From Ignavibacteriota bacterium (lineage in GTDB: Bacteria; Bacteroidota; Ignavibacteria; Ignavibacteriales; Melioribacteraceae), in assembly GCA_016708125.1 (NCBI GenBank), contig JADJGF010000001.1, positions 2,502,001 to 2,566,000 of the forward strand: a DNA stretch of 64,000 nucleotides, in the 5' to 3' direction. Every line of letters begins with the position of its first letter. The stretch's first letter is position 1. Positions 32,644 to 42,258 of the stretch are shown piece by piece. A model generated the notes under the pieces. It saw only the letters and a list, made by a program, of their open reading frames with translations, had not been told where the DNA came from and did not search any database. The position numbers and the translations under genes are program-made.

Positions 32644-33564
32644 ATGGCTTATCATGTGCCGGTTATGTTGGATGAAACAACAGAACTATTAGTAAAAAAT
32701 CTATCGGGCACATACTTTGACGGCACTCTTGGTTTTGGAGGACATTCTTCAAATTTTTTACGTCATCTTGATAATAATTCAAAAATTATTGCAACAGATA
32801 AAGACATCGCTGCAATTAATTATTGTGAAAATTTATTTTCCGGTGATGATAGAATCACAATTTATAATTCAAGTTTTACGGAAATAAAAAACATTTCTCT
32901 TGTAGAAGGCATAAACGGTTATGATGGAATTTTTGCCGATTTAGGCGTTTCATCGTTTCAATTTGATAATGCAGATTCTGGTTTTACATATAGAGAAGAA
33001 GCAGATCTTGATTTACGAATGAATAAAACAATTGGCGAGCCTGCTTATAAATTTATCAATTCTGCCGATGCAAACGAAATTGCAGATGTGATTTTTCAAT
33101 TTGGTGAGGAGAAAAATTCAAGAAAAATTGCGCGACAAATTTTAGCAGAAAGAGAAAAAAAGTTTATTAAAACTACAACTCAGCTAAAAGAAATAATTCA
33201 AAAAATTGTTCCGGTAAAACATTTAAATAAAACTTTATCAAGAGTTTTTCAAGCATTAAGAATTTATGTAAATAATGAACTTGAAGAGCTGAAATTATTT
33301 TTAGAAAAGTCAGTTGAATTGTTGAATGAAGGCGGAAGAATAGTAATTCTTTCTTATCACTCATTGGAAGACAGAATTGTGAAAGATTTTTTTAAGTATG
33401 AATCATTAAGCTGTGTTTGTCCTCCGGAAGTTCCTGTATGTGTTTGCACAAAAAAAAGCAGATTGCAAATAATTACAAGAAAACCATTAGTTGCCGATGA
33501 AATTGAAATTAAAAATAATCCAAGATCAAGGAGTGCAAAATTAAGAGCAGCACAAAAAATATAA
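32644..33564 (+). CDS. rsmH: 16S rRNA (cytosine-1402-N4)-methyltransferase
   Basis: A 306-residue enzyme (also called MraW) that methylates N4 of C1402 in the ribosomal P-site. The N-terminal YHVPVMLDETTELL and SAM loop GTLGFGGHSSNFL (about 28-40) are present, as are the DLGVSSFQFD motif and the C-terminal ILSYHSLEDRIVKDFF and NPRSRSAKLRA. Length is normal. Its last 25 bases overlap the probable ftsL start at 33540. Confidence 0.96.
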   Translation: MAYHVPVMLDETTELLVKNLSGTYFDGTLGFGGHSSNFLRHLDNNSKIIATDKDIAAINYCENLFSGDDRITIYNSSFTEIKNISLVEGINGYDGIFADLGVSSFQFDNADSGFTYREEADLDLRMNKTIGEPAYKFINSADANEIADVIFQFGEEKNSRKIARQILAEREKKFIKTTTQLKEIIQKIVPVKHLNKTLSRVFQALRIYVNNELEELKLFLEKSVELLNEGGRIVILSYHSLEDRIVKDFFKYESLSCVCPPEVPVCVCTKKSRLQIITRKPLVADEIEIKNNPRSRSAKLRAAQKI

Positions 33565-33887
33565 CAAAAAAAAGCAGCGGCTTTTTTAAGAATGTTTTTA
33601 TAGTTGTTTTTACAATTGCTCCATTACTATTCGCATACATGTTTACAATTAAAGAAATCAAAAACTTGAATGCGTTTAAGAATCTTAAATTAGAAGAACT
33701 AAGAGAAAAAGAAAATAAACTAGAAATAAAAAAAGTTGAACTGCAAAGACTAACTTCTGAAGATGAAGTTGTACAAAAAGCTAAAGATAAATTTGCACTT
33801 GTAAGAATTGATAACTTAAGTAAAATTTCTGTGAATAAAAACCAAATTGAAAATATCAAAAAATTTATAAGCAAAAAGTATGAATAA
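33540..33887 (+). CDS. ftsL: FtsL-like division protein with apparent AUU start
   Basis: The position between rsmH and ftsI and the architecture identify FtsL: a short basic N-terminus, one helix (VFIVVFTIAPLLFAYMF), then a coiled coil (about residues 45-75). The only in-frame ATG (33639) falls at the end of the helix and would delete it. The frame is open back to a TAA at 33516 and contains no ATG, GTG or TTG before 33639. ATT 33540 has AAGGAG 6 bases upstream, so a 115-residue product with an AUU start is proposed. FtsL links FtsQ/FtsB to the FtsWI synthase. Confidence 0.72.
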   Translation: MKSSTKNITKKSSGFFKNVFIVVFTIAPLLFAYMFTIKEIKNLNAFKNLKLEELREKENKLEIKKVELQRLTSEDEVVQKAKDKFALVRIDNLSKISVNKNQIENIKKFISKKYE

Positions 33888-35886
33888 TAATCGCGCATTA
33901 CTCATATTGATTTTTGTACTTGTTGCCTTTGTGGGATTGGTAATTCAATTATTCTCTGTGCAGATTGGAGATCATACTACATATAAAGCTAAAGCTGATA
34001 AGCAGCAAAATTCTGTACATATTGTTAAAGCTGAGCGTGGAATTATTTATGATCGTAACAGAGAAATATTAGCATATACAAAAGATGATGTTTCTCTTTT
34101 TGCTGATGCAAGAATGCTGAAAAAAAGAACCAAAAGTAAAGAGAAAGTTGCGAAAGAACTTGCAAAAATTTTTAAGACAGACTCAAAAAAATATATTAGA
34201 ATGATAAATAACAGTAAGGGAAATGTTTGTCTTGAGAAAAAAATTCCCAAAGATAAATCTCTCTTACTAAACAATTTTGTTGTTGATGGATTTTTTAAAG
34301 TTGAAGATTATACAAGAGTTTATCCGTATAAAAATATTACTTCGCACATTTTAGGTTATGTTGATAAGCAGTCTGAAGGTCTTGCCGGGCTTGAAAAAAT
34401 GTACAATGAACAATTACGCGGAATTGACGGCGAGCTTCATATTGAAAATGATGCAATTGGCAAAACTGTTTCAATAAATTATGATGAATCTGTTTCTCCG
34501 GTTCCTGGCTATTCATTTCAGCTTACAATTGATAAAGTTTATCAAAAAATATTGGTGACAGAATTATTAGATGGGGTAAATCTCTATAAAGCAAAATCGG
34601 GAATTGGAATAATTGCAAATCCGCAAACCGGCGAGATTTTAGCAATGGCAAATGTTCCGGATTATGATCCTAACGAATATAATACATTTGATGATTTCTC
34701 AAGAAGAAACCGAGCATTAACCGATACATATGAGCCGGGTTCAACAATGAAATCAATAGTTATGGCAATGCTACTGGATCAAAATTTAGTTGAAGAAAAT
34801 AATATTGTAAATACTGAGAACGGAAGATATAGAATTAAAGGTGCTTTAATAAGTGATACGCATGAATTTTCAACTTTAACAGTAAGAGGCGTGCTTGAAC
34901 AATCCAGTAATATTGGAATGGTTAAGCTCAGTGAAAAAATAAACAGCAATGATTTTTATAAAGGTTTAAGAGATTTTGGTTTTGGAAATTTTACATCAAT
35001 TGATTTACTTGGAGAAACAAGAGGGAATCTTAAAAAACCAAATCAGTTTTCAAGAATAAGCAAAGCATTCATGTCTCATGGTTATGAAATTTCAGTAACT
35101 CCAATTCAAATGGTCATGGCTTATTCAGCAATTATTAATGGTGGAAATTTGCTTCAGCCATTTGTTCTAAAAAAAATATTAGAATCAAATGGAGAAGTTG
35201 AAGAAGAATTTGAAACTAATAAAATTAGACGAGTAATAAGCGAAGAGACTTCCAATAGAATGAAAGATATTATGTTAGGCGTGGTTGAAAACGGAACTGG
35301 TTCAAACGCTAAACAGAATAATGTTTTCGTCGGCGGGAAAACGGGAACTGCACAAAAATTAGTAAATGGCAGATACTCAAGCTGGGAATATAATTCATCA
35401 TTTATCGGATTTTTTCCTGTAGAAGATCCCAAAATCATTTGTTTTATTTTACTTGATGCACCGCAAGTTGGAAGATATGGCGGGCAAGCAGCCGCTCCAA
35501 TTTTTAAAAACATTACATCAAAAATTCTTGAAACAGATTTTTCTATAAAAAGAAATAAAAATAAGATTGAGCGAAACGAGCTTATTCAAAATTTAATGAC
35601 CGAAGTAAATATAGTTGATAAACGTGATGAGGAAACATCGTTCGCAAATGTTTCTCATGAGAATACGAAAGAGAAATCTAAACTAAAAATTAAAAAATCT
35701 ATAATGCCGAATTTAATAAACAAAACTATTAGAGAAGCAGTTTCTATTTTGAGTGAATTAAATATCAAATATTCGATTGAAGGTTACGGAAGAATTGTTA
35801 GTCAAAGTGTAAAATCCGGAAGTTCAATTTCCTCAAAGACCGAGTGTCAATTAGTTTGTTCAAACACAACATTGGGGAAAAACTAA
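33880..35886 (+). CDS. ftsI: FtsI/PBP2B-type transpeptidase with PASTA domain
   Basis: A 668-residue class B penicillin-binding protein for septal peptidoglycan. The N-terminal anchor helix spans about 5-25, followed by the PBP dimer domain. The catalytic SxxK is Ser288-Lys291 (EPGSTMKS), with SSN near 342 and KTG near 487 (GGKTGTAQK). One C-terminal PASTA-like domain (MPNLINKTIREAVSILSEL) starts near 607, a feature of the SpoVD/PBP2B group and absent from E. coli FtsI. It overlaps ftsL by 8 bases and murE by 1. Confidence 0.93.
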   Translation: MNNNRALLILIFVLVAFVGLVIQLFSVQIGDHTTYKAKADKQQNSVHIVKAERGIIYDRNREILAYTKDDVSLFADARMLKKRTKSKEKVAKELAKIFKTDSKKYIRMINNSKGNVCLEKKIPKDKSLLLNNFVVDGFFKVEDYTRVYPYKNITSHILGYVDKQSEGLAGLEKMYNEQLRGIDGELHIENDAIGKTVSINYDESVSPVPGYSFQLTIDKVYQKILVTELLDGVNLYKAKSGIGIIANPQTGEILAMANVPDYDPNEYNTFDDFSRRNRALTDTYEPGSTMKSIVMAMLLDQNLVEENNIVNTENGRYRIKGALISDTHEFSTLTVRGVLEQSSNIGMVKLSEKINSNDFYKGLRDFGFGNFTSIDLLGETRGNLKKPNQFSRISKAFMSHGYEISVTPIQMVMAYSAIINGGNLLQPFVLKKILESNGEVEEEFETNKIRRVISEETSNRMKDIMLGVVENGTGSNAKQNNVFVGGKTGTAQKLVNGRYSSWEYNSSFIGFFPVEDPKIICFILLDAPQVGRYGGQAAAPIFKNITSKILETDFSIKRNKNKIERNELIQNLMTEVNIVDKRDEETSFANVSHENTKEKSKLKIKKSIMPNLINKTIREAVSILSELNIKYSIEGYGRIVSQSVKSGSSISSKTECQLVCSNTTLGKN

Positions 35887-37349
35887 TGTTGTTAAGCAAA
35901 ATATTAAATAGTGTTTCAGTCGTTCAAGTAGTAGGTAATCCTGAAATTATTGAAATTAATAAAATAACTATTGATTCAAGAGAAGCACAAAAAGGCTCAA
36001 TATTTTTTGCTCTTAAAGGATTAAAAACAGACGGACATAAATATATTCAACAAGCAGTTAGTAATGGAGTATCAACAGTTGTTTTAGAAGACGAAAATCC
36101 CAATGTGGATAGATTATTAAGCAGCAATAATGTTGCAAAAGTTTTAGTTAAAAACGCAAGATTGGCACTTTCTAAAATTTCAAGCGAATATTATGAAAAT
36201 CCTTCTGCAAAATTAAATCTTGTTGGAATAACCGGTACAAAAGGGAAAACAACTACTTCATATTTCTTAAAGAATATTTTTGAAAATGCCGAATTGAAAT
36301 CCGGCTTAATTGGTACAAATAAAAATATGATTGGTGAAATTGAAATTCCTACAAAACTAACAACACCGGAATCTCATATTATAAATGAATTGATGTACGA
36401 GATGGTAAAAGAGGGATGTGCAAATTGTATAATGGAAGTTTCATCTCACTCGGTAGAAATGGAAAGAGTTTCAGATCTTGATTTTAATGTTGGAGTTTTT
36501 ACAAATATAACTTCAGATCATTTGGATTATCACAAAACATTCGAAAATTATTTAAGTGCAAAAAAGAAATTCTTTACTTCAATGAAAAAAGATGCAAAAA
36601 TAATTTTTAATAAAGATGATGAAAATTATTCCTCATTGTTGTCTGAGACGAAAGCATATAAAATTTCATATTCATTAAATGTTAATTCAGACTTTAAAAT
36701 AAATAATCTTGAGTATAATCTTGATGGAACTAAGTTTGATTTGAATTTTCAGAATCAAAATTATAGTGTGGAAACAAAATTAATTGGTCAGTTTAATGCT
36801 TACAATGCCGCAGCGGCAATTGGTGCATCAGTGTTTTCTGATATTTCTATTTTAAAATCAATTGAAGGAATTTACTCAACCAAACAAGTTCCGGGAAGAT
36901 TTGAAGTTATTTCATCTGAAAAGAAAAAAGTAATTGTTGATTATTCGCACACTGCTGATAGCCTGCAGCAAGCATTGGATGCAATAAAACACATTGTTAA
37001 AACCGATAGACCAATTTATACTGTTTTTGGCTGCGGCGGCGATAGAGATAAAACAAAACGACCGATTATGGGAAAAATTGCAACCGATAACAGCAAATTT
37101 GTTTATGTAACTTCAGATAATCCTAGAAGTGAAGATCCTTATGATATTATTAAAGACATTACTTCAAATCTGAATTCAAGAAATTTTAAAGTAATTGAAG
37201 ATAGAGAAAGTGCAATAAAATCAGCAATCAAAGAAAGTGAAGACAACGCGGTAATTTTAATCGCCGGAAAAGGGCATGAAAATTATCAAGAAATTAATGG
37301 TATTAGAAATTATTTCTCAGATAAAAAAGTTGCGGAAAAATATTTATAG
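35886..37349 (+). CDS. murE: UDP-MurNAc-tripeptide synthetase (MurE)
   Basis: A 487-residue ATP-dependent ligase adding the third residue to UDP-MurNAc-L-Ala-D-Glu. The ATP loop GITGTKGKTTTSYF is near residue 115, HSVEMERV near 195, and DNPRSEDP in the C-terminal part is the motif associated with meso-diaminopimelate specificity. The open frame extends upstream inside ftsI, but ATG 35886 overlaps the ftsI TAA by one base (TAATG), a coupling repeated elsewhere in this cluster. Confidence 0.95.
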   Translation: MLLSKILNSVSVVQVVGNPEIIEINKITIDSREAQKGSIFFALKGLKTDGHKYIQQAVSNGVSTVVLEDENPNVDRLLSSNNVAKVLVKNARLALSKISSEYYENPSAKLNLVGITGTKGKTTTSYFLKNIFENAELKSGLIGTNKNMIGEIEIPTKLTTPESHIINELMYEMVKEGCANCIMEVSSHSVEMERVSDLDFNVGVFTNITSDHLDYHKTFENYLSAKKKFFTSMKKDAKIIFNKDDENYSSLLSETKAYKISYSLNVNSDFKINNLEYNLDGTKFDLNFQNQNYSVETKLIGQFNAYNAAAAIGASVFSDISILKSIEGIYSTKQVPGRFEVISSEKKKVIVDYSHTADSLQQALDAIKHIVKTDRPIYTVFGCGGDRDKTKRPIMGKIATDNSKFVYVTSDNPRSEDPYDIIKDITSNLNSRNFKVIEDRESAIKSAIKESEDNAVILIAGKGHENYQEINGIRNYFSDKKVAEKYL

Positions 37350-37350
37350 A

Positions 37351-38727
37351 ATGAAAATAACTTTAGAAGACATATTTAATCTTTCATCATCAGTAATCTA
37401 CAATCCGGATTTATATAAATCGGTTTCTTCTGTTTCGACTGATACAAGAACAATTAAAAAGAATTCTTTATTTGTTGCAATTAAAGGTAAAAATTTTGAT
37501 GGTCATAATTACATTAATGAAGCAATAAACAAAGGTGCTTCAGCAATTGTTGTAAATAGAAAAAAAATTGCGTTATTAGATAATGTTGATTTGCCGATTA
37601 TTTCCGTAAAAAATACTGTTATGGCTTACGGTGAATTAGCAAATATCTGGCGAAATAAATTTTCCAGAAAAGTTATTTCTATTACCGGAAGTAACGGAAA
37701 AACTACAACAAAAGAAATGGTTTCTCATTTACTTTCATCAAAATATAAAATTCATAAAACAATTTTAAATAATAATAATAATATTGGAGTTCCATTAACA
37801 ATTTTATCGACACCAAAAAATGTTGATTTTATTGTGCTTGAGCATGGTACAAATCATTTTGGTGAAATTGAATACACGGCAAAAATTGCACAACCGGATT
37901 TTGCACTAATAACAAATATCGGTTCTTCACATTTAGAATATTTGAAATCCGTAGAAAAAGTTTTTGAAGAAAAAGTAAAGTTGTTTGATTTTGTCAAGGA
38001 AGATGGAAATATTTTTTTAAATGCTGATGATAAAATATTGAGGAATCAAATTAAAATTCGCAAGAATGCTTTAACCTTTGGTTCTAATAAAAATGTTGAT
38101 GTAAATTATAATATTCTTGGAATTACTAACGATTCAAAATATAAAATAAAGATAGAAGGATTTAACAAAAGTTTAACATTAACAATTCCGTTACTTGGCA
38201 AAGCAAATGTTCAGAACCTTATAACAGCAATAACAGTATGCTTAAAATTAGGTTTAAGTAAAAATGATATTATTAATTCTATAAAAACATTACAACCGGT
38301 AAAAGGGAGATTGTTCGAGTTTGATTACAAAAATTTTACAATAATTGATGACACATATAATGCAAATCCGGAAAGTGTAAAAAATGCAGTTGAAGTTTTA
38401 TCAAACTTTACAAAAAGAAAAAATAAAATTCTTGTACTTGGAGATATGTTTGAATTAGGTGAAGATGCAAAACAAATTCATACAAATCTTGCAGAAAATA
38501 TTAAACATGCGAAAATTAACTTACTTATTTCAATCGGTAAAAATACCAAATACTTAAATGACTCAATAAAATTAGGCAATTTATCACGTTTTCATTTTGA
38601 TAATAGAAAAAAAATGAATTCTTTTCTTGAAACTTTAAACTATGGTGATTCGGTTATTTTGGTTAAAGGTTCAAGAGGAATGCACATGGAAGAATTTGTA
38701 GAAACTATTAAAAGGAAAAATGCATAA
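37351..38727 (+). CDS. murF: UDP-MurNAc-tripeptide:D-Ala-D-Ala ligase (MurF)
   Basis: This 458-residue enzyme adds D-Ala-D-Ala to complete the pentapeptide. VSTDTRTIKKNSLFVAIKGKNFDGH is the MurF/MurE N-terminal substrate domain (described, not quoted in full), the ATP loop ITGSNGKTTTKEM is near 112, the NNNNIGVPLT motif follows, and DDTYNANPESV lies near 335. The upstream extension of the frame lies inside murE and is ignored; ATG 37351 follows the murE stop by one base. Confidence 0.95.
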   Translation: MKITLEDIFNLSSSVIYNPDLYKSVSSVSTDTRTIKKNSLFVAIKGKNFDGHNYINEAINKGASAIVVNRKKIALLDNVDLPIISVKNTVMAYGELANIWRNKFSRKVISITGSNGKTTTKEMVSHLLSSKYKIHKTILNNNNNIGVPLTILSTPKNVDFIVLEHGTNHFGEIEYTAKIAQPDFALITNIGSSHLEYLKSVEKVFEEKVKLFDFVKEDGNIFLNADDKILRNQIKIRKNALTFGSNKNVDVNYNILGITNDSKYKIKIEGFNKSLTLTIPLLGKANVQNLITAITVCLKLGLSKNDIINSIKTLQPVKGRLFEFDYKNFTIIDDTYNANPESVKNAVEVLSNFTKRKNKILVLGDMFELGEDAKQIHTNLAENIKHAKINLLISIGKNTKYLNDSIKLGNLSRFHFDNRKKMNSFLETLNYGDSVILVKGSRGMHMEEFVETIKRKNA

Positions 38728-39836
38728 TGCTATATCATCTTTTTAATTACTTAAATGAGCTTTATGCACCGCCTGGATTTGGAATATTTAAATTTTTGTC
38801 GTTTAGATCGGCGCTTGCCGCAATAACTGGGTTGTTTTTAGCATTCTATGTTGGACCAAAGATTATTACTTACTTAAGAAGAAAGCAAATTGGTGAAACT
38901 ATAAGAGAATTAGGTCCGCAAACACATAAGCTTAAGGCTGGAACACCAACAATGGGCGGAGTAATAATAATATTTTCAGTAGTTGTACCAGTTTTACTTT
39001 GGGCTGATATAAATAGTTCATACATTATTCTTGTTTTAATTGGAACATTATGGCTGGGGATAGTTGGATTTGTAGATGATTACCTAAAAGTTGTAATGAA
39101 AAAATCAAAAGGATTAATTGCAAGATATAAACTATTAGGTCAAGTAATAATAGGGCTTGTAGTTGGATGTGCAATTTATTTTTTACCAGAGTTTAGTGAA
39201 TATAATACTCAAACAACTTTGCCATTTATGAAAAATCTAAATTTCGATTTTTCATTGTTTTATATCCCTATGGTAATTTTTATTATTACTGCGACATCAA
39301 ATGCCGTAAACTTAACAGATGGTTTAGACGGATTAGCAATCGGATCAATGGTAATAGTAATGCTTGCAGTTGCTATACTTAGTTACGTTTCTGGAAACAG
39401 AATTTATGCAGATTATTTAAATGTAATATACTTGCCAGGTTCCGGTGAACTTACAGTTTTTATTGCAGCCTTTATTGGTGCTGGTTTGGGATTTCTCTGG
39501 TTTAATTTTTATCCAGCGCAAGTATTCATGGGCGATACAGGCTCTTTGGCTTTGGGTGGAGCTTTTGGAATTATAGCTATCTTAATAAAAAAAGAATTAC
39601 TAATTCCCTTACTGGGCGGTGTATTTTTTCTTGAAACAATATCTGTAATAATTCAAAGACTTTATTTTAAGTACACAAAAAAGAAAACCGGAGAAGGTAA
39701 AAGAGTTTTTAGAATGGCTCCAATACATCACCACTACGAGCTTATGGGATGGGCAGAACCAAAGATTGTAATTAGATTTTATATCATAACAATAATTTTA
39801 GCAATTGTAAGTTTAGCATCATTCAAAATACGTTAA
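38727..39836 (+). CDS. mraY: phospho-MurNAc-pentapeptide transferase (MraY)
   Basis: A 369-residue, ten-helix inner-membrane enzyme that makes lipid I from UDP-MurNAc-pentapeptide and undecaprenyl phosphate. GTPTMGGVIII is near residue 74, the catalytic Asp pair is in GFVDDYLKV near 115, and NLTDGLDGLAIG is near 195. FMGDTGSLALGG near 268 and the metal/uridine site PIHHHYELMGW near 333 follow. It overlaps murF and murD by one base each (TAATG). Confidence 0.97.
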   Translation: MLYHLFNYLNELYAPPGFGIFKFLSFRSALAAITGLFLAFYVGPKIITYLRRKQIGETIRELGPQTHKLKAGTPTMGGVIIIFSVVVPVLLWADINSSYIILVLIGTLWLGIVGFVDDYLKVVMKKSKGLIARYKLLGQVIIGLVVGCAIYFLPEFSEYNTQTTLPFMKNLNFDFSLFYIPMVIFIITATSNAVNLTDGLDGLAIGSMVIVMLAVAILSYVSGNRIYADYLNVIYLPGSGELTVFIAAFIGAGLGFLWFNFYPAQVFMGDTGSLALGGAFGIIAILIKKELLIPLLGGVFFLETISVIIQRLYFKYTKKKTGEGKRVFRMAPIHHHYELMGWAEPKIVIRFYIITIILAIVSLASFKIR

Positions 39837-41185
39837 TGGATATACTAAATAAAAAAATAAGCATTCTTGGTGCTGTTAGAAGTGGAATAAGTGCTGCAAA
39901 ATTAGCACAAAAAAAAGGTGCTATTCCATTCGTTAGCGATATGAGCGATAATTCTGAAATTAGAAAAAATATTTCTGTCTTAGATGAACTTAATATTGAA
40001 TATGAACTTGGGCAACATTCAGAAAAAATATTTGATTGTGATTTTATTGTAACAAGTCCTGGAGTTCCGTCAAATTCAAAAGTAATTGTTGAAGCAAATT
40101 TGCGCGGGATAAAAATTGTAAGTGAAATAGAATTTGCATATTGGTTTTGCAAAGCAAAGATTATTGCAATTACTGGAACAAATGGAAAAACTACAACAAC
40201 AAGTTTGTGTGAGCATGTTTTGAATAATTCCGGACTCAAAGCTTATGCAGCCGGTAATATAGGTTTGCCTTTTTCAGAAATTGTTGATGATCTGGGAAAA
40301 AATGATTTTGTGGTTTTAGAAGTTTCAAGTTTTCAGCTTGATTTTATTGACCTATTTACACCTGACTTTGCAATAATGTTGAATATTACTCCAGATCATT
40401 TGGATAGATATGAAAACAGATTTGATCTTTACATAAAATCAAAAATGAGAATTATTAAGAATCAAAATGAACAACATACTTTTATCTATAACGGTGATGA
40501 TGAAAATATTCCTGTGGGTTATGTATCAAGCAAAGTTAATCTATCAGCTTTCTCAATTGAAAAAAACATAAGTAATGGTTGCTTCCTTGATGATGATTGG
40601 ATTGTTTATGCTCAAGATGATTATGAAGAAGACATTTGCCAAGTTGAAGATTTGTTGCTTAAAGGCGACCATAATTTAATGAACTCAATGGCAGTAATTA
40701 ATGTTGCAATGAAAATTGGAATCGATAAAGAATTAATAAAAACTTCACTTGGAACGTTTAAAGGTGTTGAACATAGATTAGAGTTTGTAAAGGAAATTAA
40801 TGGAATCAAATTTATAAATGATTCAAAGGCAACAAATGTTGATTCTGTTTGGTATGCATTAAGAAGTTTTGAGGAGCCAATTTATTTAATATTAGGCGGT
40901 AAAGACAAAGGCAATAATTATAACGATATTAAAGAAGAAGTTAAAAAAAGAGTAAAAAAAATATATGCAATCGGTTCTTCTTCACAAAAAGTTTTTGATT
41001 TTTTCAAAAATATTAAGCCGGTAGAAATAGTTGATTCCCTTAATACTGCTGTTAAAAATGGATTGAGTGAAGCTTCAGACGGTGATATTGTATTGCTATC
41101 ACCGGCTTGTGCAAGTTTTGATATGTTTAAAAATTATGAAGATCGCGGATTTCAATTTAAATCAATTGTGAATAGTATAGAATGA
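39836..41185 (+). CDS. murD: UDP-MurNAc-L-Ala:D-Glu ligase (MurD)
   Basis: A 449-residue Mur ligase. The N-terminal Rossmann part SILGAVRSGISAAKLAQKKG binds UDP-MurNAc-L-Ala. The ATP loop ITGTNGKTTTT is near residue 112, EVSSFQLD near 163, NITPDHLDRY near 183, and the C-terminal LGGKDKGNNY near 352. Length is normal. It shares ATGA with the ftsW start, so translation is coupled. Confidence 0.96.
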   Translation: MDILNKKISILGAVRSGISAAKLAQKKGAIPFVSDMSDNSEIRKNISVLDELNIEYELGQHSEKIFDCDFIVTSPGVPSNSKVIVEANLRGIKIVSEIEFAYWFCKAKIIAITGTNGKTTTTSLCEHVLNNSGLKAYAAGNIGLPFSEIVDDLGKNDFVVLEVSSFQLDFIDLFTPDFAIMLNITPDHLDRYENRFDLYIKSKMRIIKNQNEQHTFIYNGDDENIPVGYVSSKVNLSAFSIEKNISNGCFLDDDWIVYAQDDYEEDICQVEDLLLKGDHNLMNSMAVINVAMKIGIDKELIKTSLGTFKGVEHRLEFVKEINGIKFINDSKATNVDSVWYALRSFEEPIYLILGGKDKGNNYNDIKEEVKKRVKKIYAIGSSSQKVFDFFKNIKPVEIVDSLNTAVKNGLSEASDGDIVLLSPACASFDMFKNYEDRGFQFKSIVNSIE

Positions 41186-42258
41186 AGAATTTAGCTAGAA
41201 TACTTATTGGTATTGTATTGTTTCTAATCGTACTTGGAGCAATAGTAATTTTCTCCGCAAGAGGATATACATTTTTTATTTCTCATATAGGAAAAGTTGT
41301 TTTCGCAACTGCTGCTTTTGTTTTATTTGCTGTAATTCCTTACAAGAATTATAAAAATATTAGTAAATATATGCTTGTTGGAATTATTCTAGCTCTAGTT
41401 TACACACTTTTCTCACCGGCAGTAAAAGGTGCATCAAGATGGATGAATTTGGGTTTTATGAGCTTTCAACCTTCTGAGTTTGCTAAAATATTTTTACTTA
41501 TTCATTTGGCAGTACTTATTGAAAAAAAAGGCGATACAATAAAAGATTTTAACAATGGCTTAAAGTATATGCTGCTTTGGATCGGGGCTGTATGTCTTTT
41601 AATTTTTGTTCAGCCGAATGTTAGTACAACAATTATTGTTGCTTCAACTTCTTTTGTATTACTTTATGTTGCCGGGGCAAAAGTTTTACATTTAGGCGGA
41701 ATAATTGGCGGTGTTGGAATAATTGGCGGTGTTGGTGCAATGGCATTTCCGCATTCTAGAGGAAGAATTTTAAGTTTCATCCATAGCATTACCGAAGGTG
41801 GAAGTATAAATCTGCAAGTTCTGCAGTCAAAAATTGCACTAGGCAGTGGCGGACTTTTTGGATTGGGAATTGGAAAGAGCAGACAAAGTGATTTATTCCT
41901 TCCGGAACCCCATAATGATTTTGTGTTTTCAGTCGTTGGCGAGGAACTTGGTTTTTTTGGTGCGTTAGCAATTTTATTCGCTTATATGGCAATATTTTTT
42001 GTTGGACTTTTAATTGCAAAAAAAGCAAAAGATGATTTTGGTCAGCTTTTGGCTTTTGGCATTTCATTTACAATTGTAATGAGCGCATTCATTCATGTTG
42101 CTGTTGGGCTTGGACTTTTACCAACAACCGGTATAACATTACCGTTTATAAGTTTTGGCGGAACATCCATAATAATATTTTCAATCTCATTAGGGATACT
42201 AATTAATATTGCTTTAATATCTGATAAATTCAGAGAAACCAGACGGGCAAGAGCATGA
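41182..42258 (+). CDS. ftsW: FtsW, SEDS-family septal glycosyltransferase
   Basis: A 358-residue, ten-helix protein that polymerises lipid II with FtsI. SEDS signatures are GASRWMNLGFMSFQPSEFAK (near 78-97), LPEPHNDFVFSVVGEELGF (near 238-256) and the final GLLPTTGITLPFISFGGTS (near 308-326). It lies between murD and murG with 4-base overlaps at both ends. Confidence 0.95.
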   Translation: MKNLARILIGIVLFLIVLGAIVIFSARGYTFFISHIGKVVFATAAFVLFAVIPYKNYKNISKYMLVGIILALVYTLFSPAVKGASRWMNLGFMSFQPSEFAKIFLLIHLAVLIEKKGDTIKDFNNGLKYMLLWIGAVCLLIFVQPNVSTTIIVASTSFVLLYVAGAKVLHLGGIIGGVGIIGGVGAMAFPHSRGRILSFIHSITEGGSINLQVLQSKIALGSGGLFGLGIGKSRQSDLFLPEPHNDFVFSVVGEELGFFGALAILFAYMAIFFVGLLIAKKAKDDFGQLLAFGISFTIVMSAFIHVAVGLGLLPTTGITLPFISFGGTSIIIFSISLGILINIALISDKFRETRRARA

